A stretch of DNA of 64,000 bases from Meiothermus sp. (lineage in GTDB: Bacteria > Deinococcota > Deinococci > Deinococcales > Thermaceae). Where the stretch lies: the NCBI RefSeq assembly GCF_026004055.1, contig NZ_BPIJ01000001.1:868001-932000 (forward strand), given 5' to 3'. Below are positions 26,430 through 38,757 of this stretch, piece by piece (the first letter of the stretch is position 1; each line of letters opens with the position of its first letter). The notes under the pieces are model-generated. The model was not told the origin of the DNA, searched no databases, and worked only from the letters and a program-made list of their open reading frames with translations. Position numbers and translations under genes: made by a program.

Positions 26430-26521
26430 CGTGGCCCCAAAGCGCCACCAATCAGAACCACCGCACCCCTAACCCCTTCGGTATCGCCCCGGAAAAACAA
26501 GCCAAAGCTGAGGGGAGCCTC

Positions 26522-26555
26522 TAAAAAAACTGCCTGGGCAGCCCAGGCAGTTCTT
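26522..26555 (-). terminator. Terminator between convergent lipoprotein genes
   Basis: A near-perfect palindrome AACTGCCTGGGC A GCCCAGGCAGTT at 26528-26552; on the minus strand it is followed by seven T residues (plus-strand A run 26523-26529). It ends the RCC1 lipoprotein gene and could act weakly in the other direction. Confidence 0.85.
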
Positions 26556-26568
26556 GACCCATTGCAGG

Positions 26569-28956
26569 CTAGGGTGCGGGTGCTGGGGGCACCTGTACCC
26601 CGGTGATGGAAGCGGGTTTGGCCCCATCGGAGGAGTTGTTGGTACCATCGCCCAACTGGCCCTCCACGTTGCTACCCCAGGCCACCACGGAACCATCATC
26701 TAACAATGCCATGCCATGGAAAATACCGGCTGCCAGCCCCCTGGCCGTTCTGCCGGGGTCAATACCCAGCACATCTACCGGGCTGGTCTGGTCGCCGGTA
26801 GTGGTTCCATTGCCAAGCTGGAAGCTGAAATCGTCGCCCCAGGACTTAACTGTACCGTTGCTCAGGAGAGCCAACGTAAACTCGTAGCCCGCAGAAATGC
26901 TGACCACGTCCGACAGGCCGGTTACGGGTACCGGAATGTTGCTGGAGGTGGTCGAGCCGTTACCTAGTTGCCCATGGTTATTAAAGCCCCAGGTACGCAC
27001 TGTGCCATCGGCCAGCAGGGCTACCGAGTGATTACCCCCAGCAGCAATGGCTTTCGCGGTGATTCCAGCCAGCAGCACAGGATTGGTGTAGGGGTTGTTG
27101 TTGCCGGTGCCCAGCTCGCCGTTGGGGTTGTCACCCCAAGCCCAAATGCTGCCATCCGACTTGAGGGCCAGGGTATGGTCGTCGCCTGCCGCCAGCGCAA
27201 TTACATCGGTCAGGCCCGAGATCAAAACCGGCGAGGGTTGGGGCGTGGTGGTGTTGCCAATGCCAAGCTGGCCTACATCGTTCCGACCCCAGGCATACAC
27301 TGTACCGTCGGAAAGCAGCGCCAGCGAGTAGTAGCGCCCGGCTTCCACCGCCACTGCCTTCGCCCCGCTCGGTAGGCTGGGAGTGACGATGTTGGGCGCA
27401 CTGTTGGTGCCGCTCGAGTCGGTTGCACCATCCCCAAGCTGGCCGTAGTCGTCCCGACCTACTGCCCGCACCCCACCATCTTGCAGTAGCGCTAGTGCGT
27501 GATACTCGCCCAGAGATAGCGAGACCACATCGTTGGTCGGCGCTACCCAGGCCGGTGTACTGTCGCTGGTGCCGGTGGTTATGCGCCCAAGTTGGCCGTA
27601 GGTGTTGTCGCCCCACGACCAGACCTCGCCGTTGGGCTTGACCGCCGCACTGAAGTACCCACCCGCTACCAGGGTGTTGACCCGCAACACCCGCAAGGTT
27701 AGGGGCGCCGTGCGGGTCAGGCCCCCACTGCTGGCCTGCACGGTGAGGTTGTAGACCCCCTCCGGCACGGTTCGGGCTACCGAAAGGGTCACGGGGCCGG
27801 AAGCGGTCAGGCTGGCGGGGCCAATGCTGATGCCGCTGGGGGGCGATTGCAGGCTCAGGGCCACAGTTCCACTAAACCCTGCCACCGGCGTGAGGGTAAG
27901 GTCGAAGTCCGAGAAGCTCTGCCCCTGGGCCCGCATAGTGCCGGACTTGCTCAAAGAGATGTTGAACGAGGTCACGGTCAGGTCAAAGCTGGCGGTTTTA
28001 CTCAGGCTGCCCTGGGTAGCAACCAGGGTAAGAGCATTGGGGCCGGTCGGGGTCGCGCCGGTGGTGCTAAAGCTCAGCGTGAAGTCCTGCGGGTTAGGCC
28101 CCGAGACGGTCACGCTGGCGGGCGAGACCGTCACGCCCTCCGGCGGGCTTTGCAGGCTCAGGTTCACTGGGCCGCTAAAGTTATTTTGGGGCGTGATGGT
28201 GAGGGTTGCCGAGGCCGGCGAACCCCCTTGCACCACCGTACCCGACGTGGGGTTCAGGACGATGCTGAAGTTGGGCTGAGGGGCTGCCACCACGTTTAGC
28301 TCGAAGCTCGCAGAAGCCCCAAAGTTGCCCTGGCTGGCTTGCAGCGTAAGGCTGTGGGTCTGGAGGGGGGTCGCGCCGGTGGTCTGGATTTCCAGAGCGA
28401 CGCTCTGGGCTCCGCTGCCTGACACGCTGACACTGGATGGGCTCAGCGAGACACCCTCGGGGGGGCTTTGCAGGCTCAGGTTCACCGTGCCGCTAAAGCC
28501 GTTCTGGGGCGTGATGGTGAGGGTGGTGGAGGCCGACTGTCCGGGGTTCACCGTGGCGTTGGTGGGATTCAGCGAAACCGTAAAGCCTGTCACCTTGAGG
28601 GTGAAGTTCACGGTTTTCTTCAGGCTGCCCTGGCTGGCCTCGAGGGTCAGGGGGTGATCCTGGATGGGGGTGGCGTTGGTGGTGGCGATGGTGAGGGTTA
28701 CGCTTTGTGGGGCCGAGCCACTAATGTTCACCGACGCGGGCGAAAGGCTAACGCCTGTGGGCGGGCTCAGCAAGGCCAGGTTGACCGTGCCCGATAGACC
28801 GTTTTGGGGCGTGAGGGTCAGGCTTACCTCCACCGAGTTGCCCTGCGCCACGCTCAGGGTGGTTTGCCCTGGGGTAAGCGTCAGGTTGGGCTGGGCCGGA
28901 GGGTTGCAGCCAACCAGTATGAGAACGGCCGCGAGGGGTAAAAGATAGTTTTTCAC
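26569..28956 (-). CDS. Lipoprotein with Ig-like repeats and RCC1 propeller
   Basis: 795 aa from GTG 28956 (SD GGAGG 4 nt upstream), which gives the lipoprotein signal VKNYLLPLAAVLILVGC. Longer upstream readings add non-signal sequence. Four Ig-like repeats of ~90 residues follow (units such as GLSGTVNLALLSPPTGVSLS, FSGTVNLSLQSPPEGVSLS), and their DNA (27.8-28.9 kb) is visibly repetitive. The C-terminal ~330 residues hold about seven RCC1/ATS1 blades (GEYHALALLQDGGVRAVGRD, GNHSVALLADGTVRTWGFNN, etc.), a beta-propeller. Probably surface-exposed; ligand unknown. Convergent with the other Ig-like lipoprotein. Confidence 0.9.
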   Translation of the reverse strand: MKNYLLPLAAVLILVGCNPPAQPNLTLTPGQTTLSVAQGNSVEVSLTLTPQNGLSGTVNLALLSPPTGVSLSPASVNISGSAPQSVTLTIATTNATPIQDHPLTLEASQGSLKKTVNFTLKVTGFTVSLNPTNATVNPGQSASTTLTITPQNGFSGTVNLSLQSPPEGVSLSPSSVSVSGSGAQSVALEIQTTGATPLQTHSLTLQASQGNFGASASFELNVVAAPQPNFSIVLNPTSGTVVQGGSPASATLTITPQNNFSGPVNLSLQSPPEGVTVSPASVTVSGPNPQDFTLSFSTTGATPTGPNALTLVATQGSLSKTASFDLTVTSFNISLSKSGTMRAQGQSFSDFDLTLTPVAGFSGTVALSLQSPPSGISIGPASLTASGPVTLSVARTVPEGVYNLTVQASSGGLTRTAPLTLRVLRVNTLVAGGYFSAAVKPNGEVWSWGDNTYGQLGRITTGTSDSTPAWVAPTNDVVSLSLGEYHALALLQDGGVRAVGRDDYGQLGDGATDSSGTNSAPNIVTPSLPSGAKAVAVEAGRYYSLALLSDGTVYAWGRNDVGQLGIGNTTTPQPSPVLISGLTDVIALAAGDDHTLALKSDGSIWAWGDNPNGELGTGNNNPYTNPVLLAGITAKAIAAGGNHSVALLADGTVRTWGFNNHGQLGNGSTTSSNIPVPVTGLSDVVSISAGYEFTLALLSNGTVKSWGDDFSFQLGNGTTTGDQTSPVDVLGIDPGRTARGLAAGIFHGMALLDDGSVVAWGSNVEGQLGDGTNNSSDGAKPASITGVQVPPAPAP

Positions 28957-29062
28957 AGCACCTCCTTGTAATCCAACCTCATCATAGACCCGCAATAAGA
29001 GAGCGCAAGTGGCGATTGTATCCCTCATAGCTGAATAGCTGCCCGTTCCGGCATTAGGAGTA

Positions 29063-29332
29063 CTAGCCCAGCGCCGCAACCCGTGCCACACGCTGCAGGA
29101 AGGCCGCAAAATCCTCGGCGTTTAGCACCAGTACCTCGTCCTCCACCGCTACCGCAAAACCCTGTTCGCAGTGCGACAGACACGAGACAAACTCCACCTC
29201 GAGGCCTTTGCCCACCCCACCAAAGTAACCTACTCCCAGGCGGGACTGTAGCTGCTCCAACCAGCTTGAAAAATGCTGTTCGCCCTCCCGGGCATGGCAG
29301 CCGGTGCAGATGGCCAAGCGCAACACGCTCAA
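29063..29332 (-). CDS. Small Cys-rich protein, 2Fe-2S ferredoxin-like / DUF1636-like
   Basis: 89 aa. Four cysteines fit a thioredoxin-like 2Fe-2S or metal-binding pattern: CTGC near the N-terminus, then FVSCLSHCEQGFAVAV. The start is uncertain: TTG 29332 or GTG 29326 (AAAGGG SD 9 nt before the GTG). It begins 8 bp after the glyS stop, so it is probably the second gene of the T-box-controlled message. Function unknown; electron transfer or metal binding is only suggested by the cysteines. Confidence 0.7.
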   Translation of the reverse strand: MSVLRLAICTGCHAREGEQHFSSWLEQLQSRLGVGYFGGVGKGLEVEFVSCLSHCEQGFAVAVEDEVLVLNAEDFAAFLQRVARVAALG

Positions 29333-29340
29333 GGGCCCTT

Positions 29341-30867
<1,527 letters not shown>

Positions 30868-30896
30868 GGGATGCTCCTTTTGCTCGCGCCTGGGGA

Positions 30897-31110
30897 TAAA
30901 AAACAACCCCGGCACGAATGCCTGGGGACGAAAGTTCAAAACTGAAGCCTCCGCGGTTCCACCCCAGTTCCTCAGGGGGGTTGCCCCCAAGGCCCTTTGA
31001 GCTGCGCTGAAGTGAGGCCCGCTGCCCTTCACCCGGTTCTTGGCTGCCTGGCTCACACCCTCCCAGGCTCGCTGTAGCGGAACGCCGGGCTACTCCTGCG
31101 GTTCAGCGCA
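30897..31110 (-). promoter_or_regulatory. T-box riboswitch (glycine) before glyS
   Basis: Stem I is closed by GCGCTGAA/TTCAGCGC (31109-31102 and 31011-31004). It contains the conserved GGTGTGAGCC-type distal block and a GAAGGGCAGC specifier-loop stretch with GGC (31026-31024), a glycine codon. The hallmark T-box GGGTGGAACCGCGG is at 30964-30951. A terminator CCCCAGGCA/TGCCGGGG with T6 follows at 30927-30898. CTGGGG just before the T-box can pair with CCCCAG of the terminator's 5' arm, which gives the antiterminator. This is the transcription-type class: uncharged tRNA-Gly would permit readthrough. Known for glycine genes in Deinococcota. Confidence 0.93.
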
Positions 31111-31116
31111 AGTTTC

Positions 31117-31145
31117 AGGCTAACATATAGCGCAAAGCCAAGCAA
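31117..31145 (-). promoter_or_regulatory. glyS promoter
   Basis: Minus strand TTGCTT (31145-31140), 17-nt spacer, TAGCCT (31122-31117). The implied start lies right at the 5' side of T-box stem I. Confidence 0.7.
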
Positions 31146-31167
31146 GGATTTTGCATATCCTGAAAGT

Positions 31168-31702
31168 ATGCCCTGGCTCGAGCAGCCCATCAAAACCGAC
31201 CTCACCCCGGAGGCGTTTCTCGAGTTTGAACTGGCTTCCCAGGAAAAGCATGCGTTCGTTCAGGATCAAATTTTCCTGCTGGCCGTCACAACCGGATTGC
31301 CGTTCGCCTGGGTAGCTTGCTCGAAAACCAGGGCCAGAATACCCACTGTCTGGTAGCCATTGCCGATACGCTGGTGCAGGCCGCAGAGGCCCTGTATTAC
31401 CCCGAGGTCATGCTTTACTGCGAGCGAGAAGAAGCTGCCAGAATCGTAAAAAACCCTGCCTGATTGCGGAAGTTCTGTCTGACCGCACCGCAGAGACAGA
31501 CCGGGGAGAAAAATGACTCAACTACCAGACCCTGAGCAGTCTGCAAATGTACGTGCTGCTCGAGCCAACCACCCCACGGGCCGGGGTGTTCAGACGGGTG
31601 GAGGGCGGCTGGTTCTACGAAAAAAATCGAGAGCGGCAAGCTACGACTGTCCTGCGTGGATCTCGAGGCGTCGCTCGAGGACATCTACGCTCGCTTGGAA
31701 TA
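31168..31702 (+). pseudogene. Decayed Uma2-family nuclease gene
   Basis: Fragments of one Uma2 (PD-(D/E)xK-like) protein in different frames: N-terminal WLEQPIKTDLTPEAFLEFEL, a middle piece with ALYYPEVMLYCE (the usual Uma2 active-site Asp is not clearly kept), then VLSDRTAETDRGEK, LQMYVLLEP and GGWFYEKIESGKLRLSCVDL ending LEDIYARLE. At least two frame changes and an internal deletion separate them. It is not translatable as one protein. Uma2 genes occur in many copies in this group of bacteria, and this one is a relic. Confidence 0.82.
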
Positions 31703-31977
31703 GGATCATAAACCGTTGTGGAGCACAGCCATTGAAAAGCGTGTCTCTATTCAAAACCTAAACTTGGTTGAGCTTTTACATGTAATCGAACTTGGACGGG
31801 CCAGGACAAAGGTCGCTAAGGAGTTTTGCGGCGCTGGGATAACTATTTCTTTAGGGATTTGCAACGCCTTCGTAACGTGTGGCGCAAACACCTAGAAAGG
31901 GCGAGGCATACTGTATTATTGAGGTAGGAAGAAAGCGGCGCTATGAAGAGTTGCACTACATACCAGGAGGTTCGCGC

Positions 31978-34188
31978 TTGAACAGGTACGACGACCGCGC
32001 CAGGTTGGTTTTTCACTATGCCAGGGAGGAAGGGAGCCGGCTGGGCCATAGCATGATCGGGCCGGAGCACCTGCTTCTGGGCCTGATGCGCGAGGGGGGA
32101 ACCGCTGCGCGCATCCTGATGGAGTACGGCGCTAGCTTGGAGGCCATGCGTCGCATGGTCGAAGAACTGGTCGGACGGGGCGAGGGCAGCCGCACCGGCG
32201 AGCCCCCCGCCATCACTCCCCGCGCCCGGCGGGTTATGGAGCTGGCCGGTGCCGAAGCCCGCAACATGTCGAGCCAGGTGATCGGCACCGAGCACATCTT
32301 GTTGGGCATCATCCGCGAGGGCGACGGCATCGCCTACCGCATCATGACCCACTACGCCAAGGATGTGGACACCATCCGCTGGCGGGTGCTATCGCAAGCC
32401 GGCGAGCAGACCAAAGAAAAAGCGGTGGCCACGCCTTTCCTGGACGAATACGGGCGCGACCTGACCAAGGAGGCCCGCGAAGGCAAGCTCGACCCGGTGA
32501 TTGGCAGAGCCGAGGAGATTAACCGGGTCATCCAGATTCTGGCCCGTCGCACCAAAAATAACCCCGTCTTGGTCGGCGACCCCGGCGTGGGCAAGACCGC
32601 CATCGTGGAAGGGTTGGCCCAGGCTATCGTGGAAGGGCGTGTGCCGCCGGTGCTGCGCGGGGCCCGCATCGTCTCGGTAGACCTGGCCGGGGTGGTGGCC
32701 GGCACCAAATACCGGGGTGAGTTCGAAGAACGCCTGCGGCAAATTATCGAAGAGCTCAAAAACGCCAAAGTGGTGGCTTTCATCGACGAGCTGCACACCC
32801 TGATCGGGGCCGGAGGGGCCGAGGGCACCCTGGACGCCGCCAACATCCTCAAGCCCCCCCTGAGCCGGGGCGAGATCCAGGTCATTGGCGCCACCACCAC
32901 CGGCGAGTATCACCGCTACATCGAAAAGGATGCGGCCCTCGAGCGCCGCTTCCAGCCCGTGATTGTGTTGGAACCTAGCCCCGAGGAAACCCTGGAGATT
33001 TTGAAGGGTCTGCGGCCCCGCTACGAGGCCCACCACGGGGTGGTGATTCCGGACGAAATCCTGGGCCTCTCGGTCAAGATCGGGATTCGCAGCCTGCCCG
33101 GACGCAACTTCCCCGACAAGGCCATCGACCTGATCGACGAAGCGGCCAGCCGGGTGCGCCTCAACGACTCGCTGGGCCTGCCGGTAGCGGTAGACGAGGA
33201 CGGCACCCCCCTGGTAGCCCGCGAAGACATCGAGAGTGTGGTGGACTCCTGGGGCGGCGTTTACGTGGACGACAAGGACGACAGCAAGCTCTTCGGCCTG
33301 GAAGAAGAGCTCAACAAACGGGTCATCGGCCAGAAAGAGGCCGTTGAGGCCCTAGCTGCAGCCCTCCGGCGCAGCCGGGTGGGCCTCGGTGGGCGCACCC
33401 GGGTCTCGGCCAGTTTCCTGTTTGTGGGCTCGTCGGGGGTGGGCAAAACCCACCTGGCCAAAGCCCTGGCCGAAGTGCTCTTCGGTTCGGAGCGGGCCCT
33501 GATCCGCTTCGATATGAGCGAGTTCCAGGAGCCTCACTCCATCTCCAAGCTCATTGGGGCCCCGCCGGGCTACGTGGGCTACGAGCAGGGAGGCCGTCTG
33601 ACCGAGGCCGTGCGCCGTCAGCCTTTTAGCGTGGTGCTGCTCGACGAGATCGAAAAAGCGCACCCCGACATCTACAACACCTTCTTGCAGGTGCTGGATG
33701 AGGGCCGCCTCACCGACGGCCTGGGCCGTACGGTAGACTTCCGCCGGGTAATTTTGATTATGACCTCCAACACCGGCTTCAATGTGGGGCCGGCCATCGG
33801 CTTCACCAGCCGCGAGGTAGACACCGAAAGCCCCCTCAAGGCCATCTTCACCCCGGAGTTCCTCGACCGCCTCGACGAGGTGATTCGTTTCCGCAGCCTG
33901 AGCGAGCCCGAGCTGGTGCAGGTCACCCAGATTATGCTCGAGGACATTGCCAAAGAGCTCGAGTCCCGCGAAAAAACCGTCCGCTTCGACCCGGTGGTGG
34001 CCTCCTGGCTGGTCGAACAGGCCCCCAAACAAGGCAGCACCCGCATCCTGCGCAACCTGATTCGGGAGAAGATCGAAGACCCACTCTCGCTCGAGCTGCT
34101 CTCGCGCCCCGGTCGCACGCTCTTTGTAACCCTCAAGGACGGCGAAATCGCTTTCGAAGAGCAAGAGCTCAGCCTGGGTCTGGCCTAG
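31978..34188 (+). CDS. clpC: ClpC/ClpA-type AAA+ chaperone-unfoldase
   Basis: 736 aa. Start chosen at TTG 31978, with a strong SD AGGAGG 7 nt upstream and family-like [19 protein letters not shown]. Clp N-domain with two repeats ([28 protein letters not shown]), NBD1 ([31 protein letters not shown], the GAR-type pore loop [10 protein letters not shown]), a short linker, NBD2 ([32 protein letters not shown]). It lacks the long ClpB coiled-coil, so it is a protease partner rather than a disaggregase. A longer in-frame reading to 31879 lacks a good ribosome site. No CtsR-type operator was found in the 275-bp gap upstream. Confidence 0.93.
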   Translation: MNRYDDRARLVFHYAREEGSRLGHSMIGPEHLLLGLMREGGTAARILMEYGASLEAMRRMVEELVGRGEGSRTGEPPAITPRARRVMELAGAEARNMSSQVIGTEHILLGIIREGDGIAYRIMTHYAKDVDTIRWRVLSQAGEQTKEKAVATPFLDEYGRDLTKEAREGKLDPVIGRAEEINRVIQILARRTKNNPVLVGDPGVGKTAIVEGLAQAIVEGRVPPVLRGARIVSVDLAGVVAGTKYRGEFEERLRQIIEELKNAKVVAFIDELHTLIGAGGAEGTLDAANILKPPLSRGEIQVIGATTTGEYHRYIEKDAALERRFQPVIVLEPSPEETLEILKGLRPRYEAHHGVVIPDEILGLSVKIGIRSLPGRNFPDKAIDLIDEAASRVRLNDSLGLPVAVDEDGTPLVAREDIESVVDSWGGVYVDDKDDSKLFGLEEELNKRVIGQKEAVEALAAALRRSRVGLGGRTRVSASFLFVGSSGVGKTHLAKALAEVLFGSERALIRFDMSEFQEPHSISKLIGAPPGYVGYEQGGRLTEAVRRQPFSVVLLDEIEKAHPDIYNTFLQVLDEGRLTDGLGRTVDFRRVILIMTSNTGFNVGPAIGFTSREVDTESPLKAIFTPEFLDRLDEVIRFRSLSEPELVQVTQIMLEDIAKELESREKTVRFDPVVASWLVEQAPKQGSTRILRNLIREKIEDPLSLELLSRPGRTLFVTLKDGEIAFEEQELSLGLA

Positions 34189-34216
34189 CTACCCATCCCG
34201 GATTCAACCCTGCGCA

Positions 34217-34702
34217 TCAAGCGCGCTCGAGGTCTATGTAGCTGAATCCAAAAGCGTGCTGTTCGTCCGTAGGATGATACGCCCGGTAGGTTTCGCGCCA
34301 TTCTGCCGCGTTCCAGGGCGGGAAAAAAGTATCGGCATCAGGCACGGTGGTATCCACCAGGGTCAGGTGCAGGTGGGTTGCAAGGGGCAGGAACAAGGCG
34401 AAGATCTCTCCCCCACCAATCACCATGAGTTCCTCGTCGAGCTGTAGCGCCTCTTCCAGGGAGTGCACCACCTCCACGCCTTCGGCCCCGAAGGCAGGGT
34501 CGCGGGTGAGCACCACGTTGCGCCGCTTGGGCAGGGGACGCCCGATGCTCTCGTAGGTTTTGCGCCCCATCAGCACGGTCTTGCCCAAGGTGAGGGCCCG
34601 GAAGCGCTTGAGGTCGTCGGGCAGGTGCCAGGGCAGCGCGCCCGCCCGCCCAATGGCCCGGTTTCGATCCATGGCCACCACAAAGGCAATCTTCCGGGCC
34701 AT
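34217..34702 (-). CDS. folA: Dihydrofolate reductase
   Basis: 161 aa. IAFVVAMDRNRAIGRAGALPWHLPDDLKRF holds the substrate-site W/D residues, with GKTVLMGRKTYESIG (NADPH site) and ELMVIGGGEIFALFLP as further family blocks. Reduces dihydrofolate with NADPH. Its ATG follows the thyA stop by 3 bp, so folA and thyA are cotranscribed: ThyA generates the dihydrofolate that FolA recycles. Confidence 0.96.
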   Translation of the reverse strand: MARKIAFVVAMDRNRAIGRAGALPWHLPDDLKRFRALTLGKTVLMGRKTYESIGRPLPKRRNVVLTRDPAFGAEGVEVVHSLEEALQLDEELMVIGGGEIFALFLPLATHLHLTLVDTTVPDADTFFPPWNAAEWRETYRAYHPTDEQHAFGFSYIDLERA

Positions 34703-34705
34703 AGC

Positions 34706-35500
34706 TCAGACCGCCACCGGGGCGGCAATGCGGGGGTGGGGGTGGTAGCCCTCGAGCACGATGTCGTCGTAGGTGAAGGCAAACAAATCCGTTATAGCCG
34801 GGTTGAGCCGCACGGTGGGCAGGGGCCGGGGCTCGCGGGAGAGCTGCAAACGGGCTTGCTCAAAGTGGTTCTGGTAGAGGTGGGCATCGCCCAGGGTGTG
34901 GACGAACTCCCCCGGCTCGAGGCCCGTCACCTGGGCTATCATCAGCGTGAGCAGCGAGTACGAGGCAATGTTGAAGGGCACCCCCAAAAAGATGTCGGCG
35001 CTGCGCTGGTAAAGCTGGCAGGACAGCCTCCCCTGGGCCACGTAGAACTGAAACAGGATGTGGCAGGGGGCCAGGGCCATGCGGGGCAGGTCGGCCACGT
35101 TCCAGGCGCTCACCACCAGCCGCCTCGAGTCGGGGTTGCGTTTGATCTCCTCCACCACCCAGGCCATCTGGTCTATGGTCTGGCCGTTTGCCCCTTCCCA
35201 GCTGCGCCACTGCTTGCCGTACACCGGCCCCAGCTCGCCTGCTTCGTCGGCCCACTCGTCCCAGATGCTTACCCCGTTCTCGCGCAAGAAGCGGATGTTG
35301 GTCTCACCCCGCAAAAACCACAATAGCTCGTACACCACGCTCTTCCAGTGGATTTTTTTGGTGGTCACCAGCGGAAAGCCTTCCGAGAGGTCGAAGCGCA
35401 TCTGGTAACCAAAAACGCTGCGGGTGCCCACCCCGGTACGGTCGGCCTTATCCACCCCATGCTCGAGCACGTATTGCATCAGCTCGTGGTACTGCCGCAT
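34706..35500 (-). CDS. thyA: Thymidylate synthase
   Basis: 264 aa, the same length as E. coli ThyA, when started at ATG 35500 ([15 protein letters not shown]). Catalytic Cys in [52 protein letters not shown] and GDAHLYQNH are family motifs. It makes dTMP from dUMP and methylene-THF. TAGACT 7 nt upstream suggests a leaderless start. An IS element begins only 58 bp upstream, so any distal control has been replaced by IS sequence. Confidence 0.97.
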   Translation of the reverse strand: MRQYHELMQYVLEHGVDKADRTGVGTRSVFGYQMRFDLSEGFPLVTTKKIHWKSVVYELLWFLRGETNIRFLRENGVSIWDEWADEAGELGPVYGKQWRSWEGANGQTIDQMAWVVEEIKRNPDSRRLVVSAWNVADLPRMALAPCHILFQFYVAQGRLSCQLYQRSADIFLGVPFNIASYSLLTLMIAQVTGLEPGEFVHTLGDAHLYQNHFEQARLQLSREPRPLPTVRLNPAITDLFAFTYDDIVLEGYHPHPRIAAPVAV

Positions 35501-35557
35501 GGCCGACAGTCTATCAGGATTTCCCCTGGAGTCGCTTTCATATTCTGGTAACAAAGT

Positions 35558-36497
35558 ATCTGATTTTACGCGGTCAACCAGCGAGCTGAGCCAGAGGAGA
35601 TAAATCAGGGGTGATAGCGCCGGAGATGAGTTTACGACGGTATTGGTAGAAGGTCACTGGTTGTTTCATTCTTGTTCGATGGAACTCGATCAGGGCATAG
35701 CAGAGGAACCCCAGCGCCAGATGGGCGGTGAGCTTATCACGCTTGTGATGACGATGTCCTTGCCAACCAAGTTCTTGCTGTAAACCACGAACGGCTTCCT
35801 CGATGTTGGAGCGAATAGCATAGGTTTCCAGCATTTGATGTCTGGAGAGTTTGACCGCGTTGGTACAGAGGTAGAAGTTACCCCTGCGAAGCACCTTTAC
35901 CAAGAAGCCGATACCTTTGAGCTTGCCTTCTTTGACCCAGAAAGGCGATTCATGATGTCTAAGCTGGCGACCATCCAGCAGTCGGTTTTTACGTAGTCTG
36001 GTGACAAAAGACCACCCGAGTTCATGAATCTTTCTCAACAGTTCCTTGGAAGCGTACCAAGCGTCAAACAACACAAACTCCGGTTTGAATCCCTGCTCTA
36101 CCGCCCACAACAAAAGTTCCATTGCCATGACCTGTTTACTACCCTCCTTACCCTCATCCCCCCAACACACCCGAAACGCTAAAGGCAGACGAATCGAGCC
36201 ATTTGTCCACCGCAGCACCACCACACCAAAACCCCGCACGTACCGGTTGGTTGAACTATCCTTGATTTTCGGCAAATCCAACCGTCCCCGTTGCCAACGA
36301 ACAATCACCACATCATCCAAGACCAAGTACCCCTTGCTCAAGCCACCCAACAACTTCAGCAAGGCCACTCTGCCATCCCAAAGCAGCTTCGCGTATCCGC
36401 TGTTTTCATCATTGAGCGTGGTAGATTCATCTTGGGCCTCCTGTGTTCGCAAGAGGCCCTATTTTATGACCTTAATTGTCACCGCGTAAAATCAGAT
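35558..36497 (-). mobile_element. IS4-superfamily insertion sequence
   Basis: Bounded by perfect 17-bp inverted repeats ATCTGATTTTACGCGGT (35558-35574 and complement 36481-36497), about 940 bp overall. It contains one transposase gene on the minus strand. No clear target duplication is seen. It sits between thyA and the FAD oxidoreductase gene, whose stop codon TGA is supplied by the IS end. Confidence 0.87.
35574..36452 (-). CDS. IS4-type DDE transposase
   Basis: 292 aa. Catalytic residues by pattern: LVLDDVVIV (first D), [11 protein letters not shown] (second D), and the Y-2-R-3-E signature [17 protein letters not shown] near residue 225. It seems short for IS4 (usual proteins approach 400 aa) and begins directly with the catalytic half, so an N-terminal domain may be absent. 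It fills the IS between its inverted repeats; the first inverted repeat overlaps the stop. Activity uncertain. Confidence 0.85.
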   Translation of the reverse strand: MRTQEAQDESTTLNDENSGYAKLLWDGRVALLKLLGGLSKGYLVLDDVVIVRWQRGRLDLPKIKDSSTNRYVRGFGVVVLRWTNGSIRLPLAFRVCWGDEGKEGSKQVMAMELLLWAVEQGFKPEFVLFDAWYASKELLRKIHELGWSFVTRLRKNRLLDGRQLRHHESPFWVKEGKLKGIGFLVKVLRRGNFYLCTNAVKLSRHQMLETYAIRSNIEEAVRGLQQELGWQGHRHHKRDKLTAHLALGFLCYALIEFHRTRMKQPVTFYQYRRKLISGAITPDLSPLAQLAG

Positions 36498-37364
36498 TAG
36501 TAGTTTGTGAGCGAATAGTGGCGCGTAAAAATACGCCGCCGAACCAAAGCCGGTAAGGGCAAAGCCACCGGGTATGGGCTTCAGGTAGTTCTGATCCAGG
36601 CGGTAGCGCACCCCGGCCCAGGACGAAGTAAACCCAGGCCGGTAACCCAGCAATTTTTCGGCCTCCGAGAGCAGCCATTCCACCTCGTGGGGCTTGGTCT
36701 GGTGTGGGGTGTAGCTATCGCGGTGGGGTAGGTAACTTCCCCCCAGGCTGTGCCCGGCCACGTACACCCCATACGAACGGGCCTGCTGGAAGTGTTCCTG
36801 GGTCTGGAGCACCGAGCCCGGCGTGAACCGCCCCCCCAGGCCCACCAGGTGCGCCCCGCTGGCGCCTCCGGCGTAGACCACCCGGCCCGCGTGCAGGGTG
36901 CGGGGTTCGGGGGTGCGAAGGTAAAGGGTGCTCCCCTCGAGGCGCTCCACCTCGGCATACAGAATGTTCAGGCCTTCGGCCAGGCGGTGCAGCAGGGGGG
37001 TGGTCTCGAGCCAGCCCGCGTTCTCCAGGTAGAGGCCTTCTTTCAGCCACTGGTGGGGGATTTTCCGATCCTCCAGCTTGGCCTTCCAGGCTTCCCGATC
37101 GGCCATGGGCACGGGCCTGAGGATGCCCCGGCGCAGTGGAACAAAGCGAGGATAAAAGTCCCACAGGGCCGCCAGCGCTTCTTCGGCCTCGGGGGCCACC
37201 ACCCCACGCTTGCCCCGCACCGGGTTCAAGAGCGCGTCCGGCACCCGGCTGGCCTCGCCTAGCTGGCGGGCAACCACCAGCACCTCTTTTCCCGCATCGT
37301 GCAGCATCCGGGCCGCGCACAGCCCGGCAATCCCGGCCCCAACGACCACGATTTCAGGCTTCAC
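36492..37364 (-). CDS. FAD-dependent oxidoreductase, DAO/ThiO-like
   Basis: 290 aa. N-terminal Rossmann FAD site IVVVGAGIAGLCAARMLHDAG with a downstream ...VLVVARQLGEASRV, and a C-terminal WAGVRYRLDQNYLKPIPG...ALTGFGSAAYFYAP resembling the FAD-closing region of D-amino-acid-oxidase-type enzymes. Substrate unknown; glycine oxidase is one possibility. It starts 10 bp after the miaB stop and is probably cotranscribed. Its last codon and stop lie inside the IS inverted repeat, so the native C-terminus was slightly altered by the insertion. Confidence 0.78.
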   Translation of the reverse strand: MKPEIVVVGAGIAGLCAARMLHDAGKEVLVVARQLGEASRVPDALLNPVRGKRGVVAPEAEEALAALWDFYPRFVPLRRGILRPVPMADREAWKAKLEDRKIPHQWLKEGLYLENAGWLETTPLLHRLAEGLNILYAEVERLEGSTLYLRTPEPRTLHAGRVVYAGGASGAHLVGLGGRFTPGSVLQTQEHFQQARSYGVYVAGHSLGGSYLPHRDSYTPHQTKPHEVEWLLSEAEKLLGYRPGFTSSWAGVRYRLDQNYLKPIPGGFALTGFGSAAYFYAPLFAHKLLI

Positions 37365-37374
37365 ATTCCCAGCT

Positions 37375-38697
<1,323 letters not shown>

Positions 38698-38757
38698 GCG
38701 AACCTCTGGGCTTGCCGGAGGGATTCCGGGGCCACACAAGGTCTTAGTGTAGCAAAG

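Noticed and set aside
27700-28900. Regular DNA repeats considered as a CRISPR array
   Set aside because: They are ~270-bp coding repeats for Ig-like domains with no short repeat/spacer pattern. No CRISPR was found anywhere in the window.
31879-31977. 33-residue N-terminal extension of ClpC
   Set aside because: No ribosome site at 31879 and no family resemblance; AGGAGG is correctly spaced for TTG 31978.
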